DNA of 64,000 nt from Echinarachnius parma (GCA_037951105.1 JBAMJV010003320.1:18053-82052); one strand, 5' to 3'; positions 10,890 to 22,376 are shown, numbered from the stretch's first letter. Translations and numbers: made by a program. The notes: generated by a model not told the origin, from the letters alone.

Positions 10890-11109
10890 TACACAATTCT
10901 TATCTAGAAGGAAGTCTCCCTCTCAATTATGCTCACACACAGCTAAACTATCTCCTTATTAATGAACCTTTAACCGTGTAACCTCTTTATAAAACGGGAA
11001 ATGTGACAACAGCATGACATCAACGCAACACACATGAATCAATAGAGACAAAACAGTAATTTGATACTCATTGTTGGACAGCGACAGAAATGAGACCGCC
11101 ACATATGCG

Positions 11110-11465
11110 TAGAAGGCTTGGGGGGGGGGGGGGGGGGGGCTGGAAGGGTACAGCCCCCTGGATTTTGTTAAAACAGCCATATTCGGGCAAAATGCACCCC
11201 AAATTCGGGCAAACCATGTCATATTCGGGCAAATCTATGTCGTTAATTCAGGCAAACTTATGTCACATTCGGGCAAAGTCATTTCATTTTATGGCAATAT
11301 AACGTCTTTGTCATTTAGGGGCAAAACCGTCATATATTCGGGCAAAATCTTTTCATTTTAGGACTAAACTATCAAAAGCATCTAAACAATTGGTTTTTGT
11401 TGCTTGTCAGATGAAAATGCGGGAAGGATAATTATTCGGGCAAAAGACCTCGGACCCCTGAGAAA
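11110..11465 (-). repeat. Family F repeat, copy 2
   Basis: A run of about 20 G at 11119 is followed by GGCTGGAAGGGTACAGCCCC and then at least seven units of the type ATTCGGGCAAAATCATGTCA. It ends in CTTGTCAGATGAAAATGCGG and GGGCAAAAGACCTCGG. The same end in inverse opens the copy at 23405 (CTGAGGTCTTTTGCCCGAAT). The shared order of end motif, unit array and G/C tract defines the family. Confidence 0.8.
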
Positions 11466-11810
11466 AATATTCTCTTTCCTTTCCAACAAGTTCAGTGACG
11501 AACTCTCAGTAAAGCCCCAAAAGGCCCGGAGGGGTAGAGGCAATTGCCCTACATAATTATTACGGAACTGACCGTGGTCAAAATGTATGTTGACCATCGA
11601 GGCCATGACTTCTGCGATGCGGCGATCTGGTCCAGATAAGATAGTCCCTTCTGATCTAGATGTATGGAAAAGCTAATCCTATCTAACTTCGACCAACGGC
11701 AAAAACTTGCAACCCTCTTTCGAAGTTTCGATGATTACGAAGGGATTATAGCCAAGATCCAAGATAGCCAATCATGATAATGCCGCGATCTATTCGCTTC
11801 CTTATAATCC
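11466..11810. other. No recognisable feature
   Basis: Unique-looking sequence without a usable open frame or repeat match within the window. Confidence 0.5.
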
Positions 11811-11814
11811 TTAA

Positions 11815-12182
11815 AGGGATACAGTAACTATGTTACCGCCATACAAAATTGACTCAGGGTTGATAACATTTATCTGAATGTAGTCTACTTATTATGACCA
11901 CTGAGTGGTGTGTCCAAGTTTCTTGATGAATAAATGTCATTATGACAAACTAATGAGCGAAAATGTCATGTAATGTTTGATGACTCATTGCCATATTGTT
12001 TGTACACACAACTGAAATAATCCTCACAATTAAACAGAAAAAAATGTATCGATAACGATGTGAACATTTGGCAAACCAAAACTGGTTTCATATTTCTACT
12101 AGTACAATGAAAACAGCACGGCGTGAAAGAACCACTATATCTGCAAATTGGTCGATGAAGACAAATTAGATACTAGATCCCT
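11815..12182 (+). mobile_element. Family B TTAA-flanked MITE, copy B1
   Basis: TTAA precedes AGGGATACAGTAACTATGT. The right end is TACTAGATCCCT followed by TTAG, a one-base change from TTAA. The 368-bp body shares with other copies the central phrase around ATGAGCGAAAATG and TCATTGCC and a flank rich in CACAACTGAAAT-like sequence. AGGGATCTAGTAACTTTGT ends with TTAA duplications suggest a second piggyBac-like non-autonomous family. It has no coding capacity. Confidence 0.8.
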
Positions 12183-12454
12183 TTAGCGTTAGCTACACAA
12201 AGCGTGCGGCTTACGTTGGATTAAACATGGAGATTTAATTTTGAACTTTGACAAACGCCCCCTATTCATGACAACAGAGTCTCTTTAATGTGCATGATTA
12301 TACGGTATATGACATCTGAAGCCACATCGCAGACATCTTTGACTTAGAAAAAACATATTCTTGGCAATGATAAGCGTTTAGATGTAATCACTTTGGTCGT
12401 TCTGCGTCGATGTCTCATACATTTTTCATGATTAAAGTCAGCGAGGTATGAACG

Positions 12455-12612
12455 ATTGCCATGCATGAGGATGTCAAAGCGGTTCGCCATTTTAAATTAG
12501 GCTAGTTTGTGCGCATAGCAAAACACTGATCCCGTTCGTATTTCGCACCGTGCGCAAGGCGTTCGCAAGATAGCACCACGCATCTAATTTACCAGTCCAA
12601 ACCGCCTCTAAC
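12455..12612 (-). repeat. Family D dispersed repeat, copy D1 (uninterrupted)
   Basis: On the minus strand it reads GAGGCGGTTTGGACTGGTAA, GCGTGGTGCTATCTTGCGAA, CGCCTTGCGCACGGTGCGAA, GCGCACAAACTAGCC and AAAATGGCGAACC. All of these recur in D2-D5. It is G+C-richer than its surroundings. This copy shows the uninterrupted sequence at the point where D2 and D4 carry insertions. No internal promoter boxes or inverted ends were recognised. Confidence 0.8.
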
Positions 12613-14943
12613 GTTCTAACTTGAGAACTACTGATGTATTAAATAGGACATACAAATGTATAGTTCAAGAAATGTACATACAATATGTATATGGTAACTT
12701 GTAAAGTTGAGAACATACCCAAACTGTTCGACTGCGAAGCCAGGAGCTAGCCCCATACATACATAATTGTGGTAGCAGCTGGATGAATGCGTCGCACCCT
12801 AATGTCTTCCCCGGACGAGATAATTGGGTTCAATTAGTTACACATTTTATGGTATTAGATTATCATCAAGTTTGGCTTATTAGATTTGTTTACTGGCCCA
12901 ATGTTTACTTTACCTGACACTGTCAGTACAAATATGCACAGTTACACAACGCGCTGGTGATTGTTCATACTAGATGATAATAATCATTTCTCGAGCAACC
13001 ACAACAAATAATAATTGAAAAAAGTTGTTCTACTCATTTTCCTTCTTCCAATAAAAGTGCAGCTAATTCAAGCTTCAAGATTACACACTTAATAGTTCGG
13101 TAGCCTGAAAATCGAAAAGCTGACTTGATAAAGCTATCAAGGATTTTGATATTTAATGATGTTGTTTTAATAATGAATGTATAGATGTATCGATGTTTGT
13201 GATAGGCATAAATATGCACCGCGAATGTCCTTAGATAAGAATGATAATGATAATATGAACAGTCTCCTTTATTTTCTTAATGACAAGAGTATTGATTATA
13301 TTGATCATTTTTACAACCATCCTTCAAACTATTATTTTGTTGATCACTACCATCACTACAGACAATCGTTGTTGCGTAATGGAGACCAATGTTCCGTTCT
13401 AGCCGACATTCGCAGACAGTGTGTCGACATTTTAAGACAATGTAAGCCTTCTGTATTTTCAAATTTTGTCAAATGTTGACTATATTACCCTATATGGCTA
13501 ACAGTAAACCTTCAACTAGCGGTTGATTACTTATAGGACAGATGATGTTGCGTAATCGAGACCGGTATCCGTTCCAGGACGTTTTGAAAGCAAAATAGGA
13601 AGTATTCTTGAATGAATCCCATCCTCTTCTATATCAATGATATCTGCATATCATCCAATAGTGTCAGACGGTCTCTTATATTGAATTAATCACATCCTTC
13701 TGTTATATAATAACATGTTTGCTCCATAATATTGTCTGATGCACGTCGACAGTTCTGATTAAACTGAAATTCAGTGACTTGAAACTTTAAAGTAAATTTG
13801 CAAAAAAAAACATGCGGTACACCGTAGAAGATGAAGAAAACTGTGTTGAAATGTCAAATTAAAGAGTTGCACATTCAATCTAAATATTTGTGACTATTGG
13901 GAAGGATACTTCGTTAACATGGTTAAGTCGCAGCCCGCTAGGACCTATATATACGACGGCCCGGCGAAGTGAAAACTGATGGCGCATTTCCTCAAAATAC
14001 GCATATTAGTACTTTCATTAGGAAGTTTATATTAAGAAAGTTCTGTAAGTCTCAGAACTAATTGCATCAAGTTATCACTTTCTCTTTAACGTTCTCTGTA
14101 AGTTAAACCATATACTTTACTTATTTATATACTTAACAATTTAAGTCAAAACATAAGTCTTTAAAATGAAACTGTTTGGTCAGTTTAAATTTTAACTTCG
14201 TTCGACTTCGTTTTTTTCGGTTTCGTTTAAAATATCAGCTTCCGTTACGCGTCTTTCATTCATATCATTAACCATTTCAATACAATTATTAAATCAATGT
14301 TGAGTGTAAAATAAAATTACATCGGTATTTCTGACACGCTATCGAGAAGGTTAAACCATGAAACGACGAGCCTTTACCAACTGTTGAGTGAAGACATTAA
14401 TGTTATGGCTCTCTCGACGATTGCGTTTGGTATCCAGGGATATTGCGGTGTCGCCAACGTAAGATTCGACCAGTGATTCATATGACTTTATCATGCACAC
14501 TCAGTCATAAGCGTGAGAAAATGTTAATAAGTAAGATATTTTTCTGAATCGAACAAAAGTTTAAATACAAAACAAAACTCGGCGCGGACAAAATAATAAA
14601 TAGGAAACATTAAAATATGTATGAACAATAGACAGGAAAGCCGACAAAACTTTGGCGCAAATTGGTTTGAACATTAAGTGACCCTTTCTCGGGCTCGCGC
14701 TTTGATTAGTCAGGGCCGTAACTAGGGAGTTTTCGATCGCTGATACGAGGACCGTTGACCTGTCGTCCCAGTGAAGTACCACATTGAGTTGACTAGGCAC
14801 GTTGACTGTTGCTATTTACCTTTTTCGATTTCATACGACGACGCGCGTTCAAGTCTCGGGATATTAACGCCATGCATTGCTCGTGCGAAGTTTGCAGAGA
14901 ATAGAAGATTAGTTTTGTAAAAAAAGGGTTTTGATATCCAATA
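12613..14943. other. No recognisable gene
   Basis: About 2.3 kb of A+T-rich sequence. A short direct repeat of GTTGCGTAATSGAGACC occurs at about 13372 and 13549. A 100-codon plus-strand frame (13177-13479), rich in Asp, Asn, His and Tyr, overlaps the first copy, ends in ordinary sequence and is not recognisable. A small GC patch lies at 13925-13985. Confidence 0.5.
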
Positions 14944-15790
14944 CAGTCAAACCTGTGTATAGTGACCACCAGATTGAAAGAAGAAAAATGGCCGCTCTTA
15001 ACAGGTGACCTTTATAGACAGGTTCTATAAAATCTTATTAAGACAAACCTCTGTATAGTGACCACTCAATGGAAACAATACAATTGACACTTAATTGCAA
15101 GTGACCTTTATAGACAGGTGCCAACATATTGTTTACAGTCAAACCTGTGTGTAATGACCACCAGATGGAATGAAGAAAAAAAAATAGCCGCTCTAAGCAG
15201 GTGACCTTTATAGACAGGTTCTATAAAATCTTATTAAGACAAACCTCTGTATAGTGACCACTCAATGGAAACAACACAATTGACACTTAATTGCAAGTGA
15301 CCTTTATAGACAGGTGCCAACATATTGTTACAGTCAAACCTGTGTATAACGACCACCAAAGGAAAATAAGAACATTTGCCGCAATAAACAGGTGCCCTTT
15401 ATAGACCTATTCCATAAAAACATAAACAGTAAACTTTGTATGGTGACCACCCAGGTGCAACAAGACATGTGGTCGCTATAAACAGGTGACCTTTATAGAC
15501 AAATTTCATAACACAGTGTACTGTCAAACCTGTGTATAGTGACCATCCAAATGAAACAATGCATGGAAGTGGGCGCTATAATCAGGTGACTTATTATTGA
15601 CAAGACTCCATAGAATTAAAATGAGATATAGTAAAACCTGTGTATAGTGACCACCCAATGCAGACAAGAAGAGTGGACGCTATAAACAGGTAACCTTTAT
15701 AGACAAGTTCATTTAAATCATATAGTTCAGTTAACCTGTTTACAGAGACCACAGCAGAGAAACAAGAAATATACAGCTATATATGACGTT
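14944..15790. repeat. Minisatellite, 95-105-bp unit with dimeric order
   Basis: Nine units begin with a variant of ACAGTCAAACCTGTGTATAG and TGACCACC, at about 14944, 15040, 15136, 15237, 15331, 15426, 15520, 15629 and 15723. Each also carries GTGACCTTTATAGACAGGT, which is partly the inverse of the unit start, so each unit is internally palindromic. The first two units form a 192-bp dimer repeated almost exactly as units three and four, a higher-order pattern. Later units are more diverged. Confidence 0.9.
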
Positions 15791-15892
15791 GTTTTTAGTA
15801 GCCAAATAGTGCTTGTCGTCACAGATCTAGACCGACGGCAAAACAGGGGTGTACACGTATTAGATATCTGGTACGAACGACGGGCACGTAGA

Positions 15893-15925
15893 TGCGCATG
15901 CGCACTGCTTCAAAAAATGACGTCA
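15893..15925. promoter_or_regulatory. NRF1-like and CRE palindromes, 13 bp apart
   Basis: TGCGCATGCGCA at 15893-15904 matches the NRF1 consensus, and TGACGTCA at 15918-15925 is a perfect cAMP-response element. Both are CpG-containing and together are typical of promoters of widely expressed genes. The surrounding 15800-16000 is G+C-richer and carries a 62-codon plus-strand frame (15809-15997) that I do not recognise. No gene is seen downstream, so promoter function is a guess. Confidence 0.35.
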
Positions 15926-15964
15926 CTGTACCAGTCCACTAGTGAACGTACAAATCGAAAAGTC

Positions 15965-16545
15965 CGTACTAGGCCTTCGACAACGCCTCGTGTCTGAATG
16001 TAATACCAAGGATACACATGATAAACGACTGGCTAGGGAGTCTATTGCAAGAGCAGTTGCAACCACGAGCCAGCCTCTTGATCGTAAATATGTGATTATT
16101 CTCTGACCAGTCGTTTCTTACATGTACGCGAAGCCGTTTCGAAAGGCATGGACCGCACTCCTGCCTCGGGTTTGGTTTGAAGATCGTGAGCAAAAGCAAG
16201 GTCTGTTGAGTCAGACTTTGGCTACTAGCTATCTTGGCCTTATTGACAAGCCTCGTGTCTAAAATTCAGAAGAAACGACTGGTGAAAGAATACAGCGCGT
16301 ATAGAGTCTGCAACTGCATGTGAGGGGTGTTCTGGTCAGAGCTCCGCTCTTCGCACTAATCGGCCCGGGTTCGAATCTAGGTCGCGTCTATCGGATGGTG
16401 ACGATAAAGGGCGGTCCCAGGCGTAAATAATCATAATTGTGATACATATGTGTTACTCGCATTTACCAGTCGTTCTTGCCATTCAAACGCGAGACCGTTT
16501 TTAAAGTCTAGGCAGCGATCGCTAGGCTCCTGCTCCCAGGGGTTT
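15965..16545. repeat. Diverged tandem duplication, about 265 bp apart
   Basis: GGCCTTCGACAACGCCTCGT at about 15972 corresponds to GGCCTTATTGACAAGCCTCG at about 16234. AAACGACTGG, GAGTCTATTGCAAGAGC and ACCAGTCGTTTCTT also correspond in order to later matches. The second copy is split by the SINE at 16325-16442. The regulatory palindromes at 15893-15925 lie upstream of the first copy only. Confidence 0.65.
16325..16442 (+). mobile_element. tRNA-derived SINE, family S1
   Basis: TGGTCAGAGCTCCGC, then CCCGGGTTCGAATCTAGG (perfect B box), then GGATGGTGACGATAAAGGGC, GGTCCCAG and AAATAATCATAATTG. It is nearly the same as 3406-3520. It inserted inside the second half of a tandem duplication, so it is younger than that duplication. 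Confidence 0.88.
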
Positions 16546-17363
16546 TACCGAAAAGGATGGATTCATATTACCAGGATATCTGGCCCTTAATTACAAAAGT
16601 AAAGGGGCAATATAGTCCAGTTTACTCAGCTAAACAAACATACAACCTCTCCGTCATATTTAAATGATCAGGCGATGAATTAGTCACGATGATCTCTCAT
16701 CCTTGCCACAAATTGCCACGTGTGATTTTCCTTCAGATCGATTTGATTGTATCTTCCGCATTTCCAGCTACATCTTTTCCCATGGTGAGAATTTTGTGTA
16801 ATGAATCCGGGTGTTATTTTTTCTTAATTCACAGATGTCATATTGAAGACATTACTAAGCACATATCATGATACATCCTTTCTGTATCGTATTCAAGCAA
16901 ACTGTATAATTTCATCCCTCCGAGATTTAGGGAGGGTATAGTATTGACATTTTTGTTTTGGACTAAGATAATAAAAGTGTCAAGTGATAATTACTATGAT
17001 TTGTTTTTTCTGAAAAAATATGATCCAAAAAATGGGAGCAGAGTTCTGGTCGAGAGTGTGCTTCATGAATTATTGTGAGCTATATAGAGCTAAGTTGTAT
17101 TCATTGAATAATAACATGATTTTCACAACAAAAACATTATGTTTGATCGAAGTCCGACAAGAAACTGGTGAAATAACCAGAAATAAATTTGAATAAAATA
17201 CTTCGCAGGCGTTTACTTTTTTTCACGATATATAATTCAATAAACAAAATTATTAAGCCTACACTCATTTACAAAACAATACCGAAGTAGCTTTGAATTG
17301 ATTCTGATAAGTCACATTCACAATCCAATCCTGCATCAGATGTCTAAGCCCGGCGCAGACAGA
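16546..17363. other. No recognisable feature
   Basis: A+T-rich sequence with short frames only and no repeat partner found in the window. Confidence 0.5.
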
Positions 17364-17436
17364 GCCGACTCGACCCAATCCGACCCGACCCGACGATCGG
17401 GCCCCAATCGGGTCGGGTCGAGTCGGGTCGAGTCGG
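17364..17436. repeat. Inverted CGACC/GGTCG pentamer repeat
   Basis: The left half is made of CGACC-type pentamers (CCGACCCGACCCGACGAT) and the right half of their inverse (ATCGGGTCGGGTCGAGTCGG), meeting at GGGCCCC. The whole 73 bp can fold into one hairpin and is strongly CpG-rich in A+T-rich DNA. Frames on both strands here (68-100 codons) are products of this repeat. Confidence 0.85.
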
Positions 17437-17984
17437 AAGAGAGGGTCAGCGCACACAGACCCGACTGGTGCCCGATCAATGCACGACGGATCAGGAACGT
17501 CTGATCTGAATAAAAACAACATCCAAACGTAACGGTTATGTATACAGATTTATGTCTACTAAGCCAAATAATAGTATTGGGAAAGTTATACCGAAAGGAC
17601 CTATATTGTCCAAAATAACTAATAAGAAAGGTAATCAATATTGTTGAAATAGTATAAAAAGGGCTTGCGTGGTAAAATCCGAAGCTTAGTATCGTTACAA
17701 TGCAGAAACATCAGTTGAAACTTTAATGCACGCCGCCAGGCACGCCGCTGAGATTGGGCCTAAATTCACCACCCATTCGCCCCTCTCCGCCCGGCTTGAT
17801 ATTGGTAGTTAGGCGGTCGACAAGCCCGCATGCCGTGCGTACGTGCGCTTGCATAGCTTTTGCATACGGCGTACATGCGATTGAATTGAGTCTATGGTAA
17901 TAAGACCTTTTTATTTCAAACATGTTATTGTTCAAATATAATTGTCAATTACAAAGCAGTTTTTGTCAAATTCTTTACACATGG
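17437..17984. other. No recognisable feature
   Basis: A GC-richer part at 17720-17880 carries CGCCGCCAGG and CGCCCCTCTCCGCC. A 70-codon minus-strand frame (17723-17935) crosses it without a recognisable motif. Confidence 0.45.
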
Positions 17985-18062
17985 TAGGTGATATAAGGGT
18001 AATTTATTGTTTGTGTGTGGGGCGTTTCCCAATACTGTTATTTGGCTTTAAAGCAAGTGAAG
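17985..18062 (+). repeat. Dispersed repeat, inverted partner of 645-735
   Basis: It contains GTGTGTGGGGCGTTTCCCAA and ATTTGGCTTTAAAG, the inverse of the copy near the window start. Its boundaries are not marked by terminal repeats. Confidence 0.6.
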
Positions 18063-19016
18063 CATACAGGGATATGGATTCACAAGAGAGGTGCTCCTTG
18101 GGCCATACCATGATGAAGGGAGGGGCAGGGGCAGAATTCGCGCCGCAATAGACTTTAAAAAAACAACAACATCAACGAAAGAGAGAAAGAGGGATAGAAA
18201 GTTCCCCCGGTATTAATTCCACCGGAAGGAACCTCCTTTTTGCAGCCCATATTGAGTTAATATTTTGATCCCCAATAGTCCCCATGTCTGTCAAGTGTAC
18301 GGTGAGGTTGTCGAGAGAAAAGAAGAAGAAACAAGAATATGGAAGGCCACGCAACAACCTACTACGCATGACATCATGCAAAAGTGTCAGAATATCCTTT
18401 TTTTCTTCCTTATGTTCCCCTATGAGTATTGATTTCCCATTGGATGCTGATACAAACAGACCTTTTGCAAGGGTTAAAGGGACATCAAATAATGACAATG
18501 TTCCCATTTGACCATTATACTCGGCCATATGACTGGTGAATCATTTTGCTTTTTTGTTTTCAGTTTTGTATTATAATCCTTTAGTTCATGTTGTCTGTTG
18601 TACAACGTATGAAAGTTTAGTATCATACCGAAATGCGAATTCTAGATCATTTGGCTCTGCACCCTATACTTGGAGAGAGACGAGACGATTTAAGAAATTA
18701 TAAGATTCCTTAACAAAAGTGATTCACAATGACTTCAAAAAAGAAAAGAAAAAAAGACAAGAAAGATGCTTGTAGTTTCGATTCGATTCACCGCGCGAGC
18801 CGTGCCAACTATATAATGACAAAACCTGCCTTTTTTGAGGAGATAACGTTCAGTTGTCAACATAGATACACCTGGTGGAATTTTGATCTGGTTTTTATCC
18901 CCCTTTCTTCTTCTGTTTCTTCCATATTCTATTGTTTCTTCTGCTAACACCATTGACTGCAGGTATCGTGAGTCATGTAGATGACTTATACCTGTGCAGT
19001 TCTCAAGAGAACAGTT
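18063..19016. other. No recognisable gene
   Basis: Overlapping open frames on both strands at 18172-18528 (118 codons minus, 75 plus) and 18729-19100 look coincidental. The minus frame of 18735-19100 runs into the hAT-like element. AAAAAGAAAAGAAAAAAAGA near 18738 gives a lysine-rich false N-terminus on the plus strand. Confidence 0.45.
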
Positions 19017-19024
19017 CCAGGGTG

Positions 19025-20107
19025 CAGGGGTGTCGATCCTGGGGGGGCAGGGGGGGCGGTCGCCCCCCCAATGAAAATATTGGGGGGGCGAACATATCAT
19101 TTCGCCCCCCCAATAATTCCGAAAATGAGGAAGAAAAAAATCGAGTGATATAATGCCAAAGAGGGGAAAGACACATTTATCAATAATTAATCTTCAAAAT
19201 AGCCTTTTTTTAGTTTGAAAAGGACTGTAAATCTATTTTTTGCCGCGCGCTTCGCGCGCATACAGTTTCTCATATTGCAAGTTTCATTTGGGTTGCGGGA
19301 ACTCACCTTTTGAAATGTGTTGGGCAGCGTAATTTCTCAAACGCACACCTCAAACGAAGTTTATTAAACCCTCATCTATAGATAGCACACCGTCACAGAA
19401 AATAAAATAATCTCGGTACATATGCGCTGAACGCAAATCAAATTGGAATATCATGTCCCCCCACATTTGAAAAAGGAGCAGATTGTCCCCCTCCCTTTGT
19501 CATTATGTATGTTTAGTTCCATACCTATATACTTCATATTACGTGAAATTTCTGTCTCAGGTGTGCACCAAATCGCACAATTTCACGCCCAAAAATACAA
19601 AGGCTCCCTATATACTGTGGGAGGGGGACACCCCCTCCCCCGCTCGGTCGCTTCGCTTCCTCGCAATGTCTCCCCTACACTTTTGAGAAATTGTTGACGC
19701 CCTTGCTTAGTTTCATGGGAGCCCAATGCCCTAGACTATATCGATGGCTCTATAGTATACATGATCACGTGGATCCATCTCATGCAAGGCTCAGTCTTTT
19801 CCTCGCTATGCCCTTTAAAAATACGTTAGGAGTAGGTTCACTATTTTATACAATTTTAACACCCATGCTAGGAGCAAATGTCTGAAATCTAAAAGCTTCC
19901 GGGGGCTCCGCCCCCTGGACCCCCATTATTGTCCCCAAATATGGCTGCCCCCAAAGTCAGGTCTTCGAGCCATCAAGACACTTTCAATGAGCGCATAATA
20001 AAACTTCCGAGCATGCCAATGTGGGGCTTTTAGCTCTCTCAGTGGTCACTCTGGAAATTTTTTTCAAATTTCGCCCCCCCAATCTCAAAAACGGATCGAC
20101 ACCCCTG
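19025..20107. mobile_element. Non-autonomous hAT-like element, 1083 bp
   Basis: The ends are CAGGGGTGTCGATCC and its exact inverse. The 8-bp sequence CCAGGGTG is directly repeated on both sides (19017-19024 and 20108-20115). CAGGG-type ends plus an 8-bp target duplication are diagnostic of hAT transposons. Subterminal GGGGGGGCG motifs lie at both ends in inverse orientation. The interior has GCGCGCTTCGCGCGC and GGGGGCTCCGCCCCCTGGAC but no transposase frame longer than about 84 codons, so it is either a decayed or an internally derived copy. The perfect duplication suggests it is not very old. Confidence 0.93.
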
Positions 20108-20115
20108 CCAGGGTG

Positions 20116-20554
20116 AATGAACCGTATCAGTTTCTCTTCAGCATGTTTCTATCAGATTATGTTCTTTTGCGCGTAGATTACAATATTTAATGTACTTTGT
20201 TGTTTGTTTTGTTGTGTATACGCCTTGAGTAAGTCGCTATAGACGTGCGCTATAAAAGTATTTATATTAATTATTTAATTTGTCAGTACGCGGGTATTTC
20301 CGTGACTACCGTATATTTTTCCAAAGGGCTAATCTGACAAACAAATCCACCATTTATATAAAAACAATTGTTTATGGCTATTTCATTTTACAGTCTAAAT
20401 GATACAAATATTGATTTGTATATGTTTTTATCGAAATTAATTAGTTGGTACTCCCTACAATCTTGAACACATAACGCATCAGAGAGATTGCTGGCCGAGG
20501 GCTTCGTGAACATAATATGGTGCAAACATATTAATGTGACCAATGTAATAAGAG
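20116..20554. other. No recognisable feature
   Basis: A+T-rich sequence with no usable frames. GACGTGCGCTATAAAAGTAT near 20245 contains a TATA-like string, but nothing follows it. Confidence 0.5.
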
Positions 20555-20953
20555 TTAAATCTAATGTAGTAACTTTGCCTGAATCAACCAACTCGCTTAT
20601 ATCTTTTCTTTCATGTATGATTATTTTGCTCTTGCTATAACTATGCTAACGAAAGCATGAAACCAACCTTTTCTTCAAATGTTCTCTTTGTTATTGAGAT
20701 ATTTATGATTACCGTAATCTAGAAGACAAACAAATTTGTGGACAATTTCAACTGTATACAAATTTATGACAATGAGTTAGCAAATAGCACTTTAATTTTT
20801 GTTCATTACTCGGCCATCAGCCGTTCAATTAATTTAACATGGACTGTTCACACATCACTGAGTAGACATGCATATCACAGAAATACATGACATGTACAAA
20901 TTTTATCAACATTTTTTTAGTTTTTGCACTTTTAAGAGAGTTACTAAATCCCT
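20555..20953 (+). mobile_element. Family B MITE, copy B10 (decayed left end)
   Basis: The right end, GAGTTACTAAATCCCT with TTAA (20954-20957), is clear. The left end is decayed, with TAGTAACTTTG near 20566. The middle keeps the family phrases GAGATATTTATGATT, ACTCGGCCAT and AATTTAACATGGA. Confidence 0.65.
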
Positions 20954-21095
20954 TTAAATGATCTACGTCGATGTGTTAGATGGCGCTTTTTAAATACTTT
21001 ATAAAAGTGTGTTCTGAATCTTCCATTATACGCTAAATAGTTGCATGGGTGTCGCGCAACACTCGATTGCGTCTCGATACTGATGCCAATCATGG

Positions 21096-21637
21096 CGCCA
21101 CCCAGAGTTTTAGGAAAGAGTACAGTTTTGGACAAACTGAATTTTAGTAAACAAAACCTTCACCATTTACAAACTAAAAGTTATAACTCCATAATGCTCG
21201 AAAGGAGTACAAAATTACAAATGACTAAGTAAAAACCCTATTATCATTCTAAAAGTGCCGTTACAACTCAAGAGGGCGCTCTCTAAAAATTAATTGGTTT
21301 CAACCATTTAAAATAAAATATTGTGCATGTGATGTTTTGTTGAAATAGTGATTAGATATAGAGAGATGATCAACAACTATTTAAAAACCTCTTTTGTAAA
21401 TTTTTGAAAAGAGGAAGCATTACAAAAAATTATTAACGGCTGGTTCAAAATTATCGAATAATTGTGGGACCCCACAATTATTACAAATGGTTATGTTTAT
21501 GGATATTTCAGACATTTCAAATAAAGTTTATTCGGTCATTAAAATAGTCTTTCAAATTTGACACTCAGTTTTTTTATTATCTCACAAAAAAAAAAAAATT
21601 CGTATAGCGCCCTCTATACCAAAACTCCTCTTTCCCT
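21096..21637 (+). mobile_element. Family A MITE, copy A2
   Basis: The right end is GCGCCCTCTATACC then AAAACTCCTCTTTCCCT and TTAA (21638-21641). The left end is decayed to CAGAGTTTTAGGAAAGAGTA. The internal order is as in A1. The palindromic core is AATAATTGTGGG, two bases, CCCACAATTATT (about 21457-21482): the same place as in A1 but with a different, still self-complementary sequence. Confidence 0.8.
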
Positions 21638-21641
21638 TTAA

Positions 21642-21998
21642 TCCCTGTTAATTATTTTTATAAGTATTTACATAACCCCCAATTATTTCTTGGACTACGA
21701 AATATTTGATCGAATTTAAATTTGGCTCCAAGGGATTTATTTGTATGATTGCGAAGTTGGCAAATATTCCTAAGACCAACATCGCTAAGTATAATTTGTC
21801 TGTTCGGACATTTCTGAGAAATTGAAAAAACAGGAAATCTTATGCATCCTCCTTACAACAAAAATAAGGGATTAACCGAAATCTGAAATAAGTTTAATTA
21901 GTTTAATAAGTTAATTACATGTATAAAGTTAAACTCAATTTGAGGTTTTTTTTCTTTTTCCAAATGAGAGAATTACAACAATGATTGTGTTTTCGGTA
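21642..21998. other. No recognisable feature
   Basis: A+T-rich spacer between a family A and a family C element. Confidence 0.5.
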
Positions 21999-22002
21999 TT
22001 AA

Positions 22003-22372
22003 AGGGAACCAACTTCCCAAAATAATATTCTTATAAATGAAAGGTAACACTTTTAGTAAATCACTTTACTAAACTTTACTAAATCATGTGTTCATGGGTA
22101 TGCAGACGAAGACTATATTATTGTGTCTAGGACGAACGCATCGTCAGTGATTATATTGTCTCCAAACGTACTCGTGAATAGAATTGGCGCACCCGCAGAC
22201 GTCTGGCGCATACGGAACCATGAGGCCATGTTGGTTGCGTAAGAGGTGGTAATTAATTGTATTGTTTATGAATTACACAACCCTTTGCAAAGTGTTTGAC
22301 ATCTAATATTTAATATCACACAACGGTACCAAAACATATAATTAAGGGTTGTTCTTTGCCTGGTGGTCCCCT
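22003..22372 (+). mobile_element. Family C TTAA-flanked MITE, copy C1
   Basis: TTAA flanks both ends (21999-22002, 22373-22376). The left end reads AGGGAACCAACTTCCCAAAA and the right end TTTGCCTGGTGGTCCCCT, a short imperfect inverted pair (AGGGRACCA with TGGTCCCCT). The body matches the outer parts of C2 at 50737, including GAATTACACAACCCTTTGCA and ACGGTACCAAAACATATAAT. It is 370 bp with no coding capacity. Confidence 0.82.
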
Positions 22373-22376
22373 TTAA

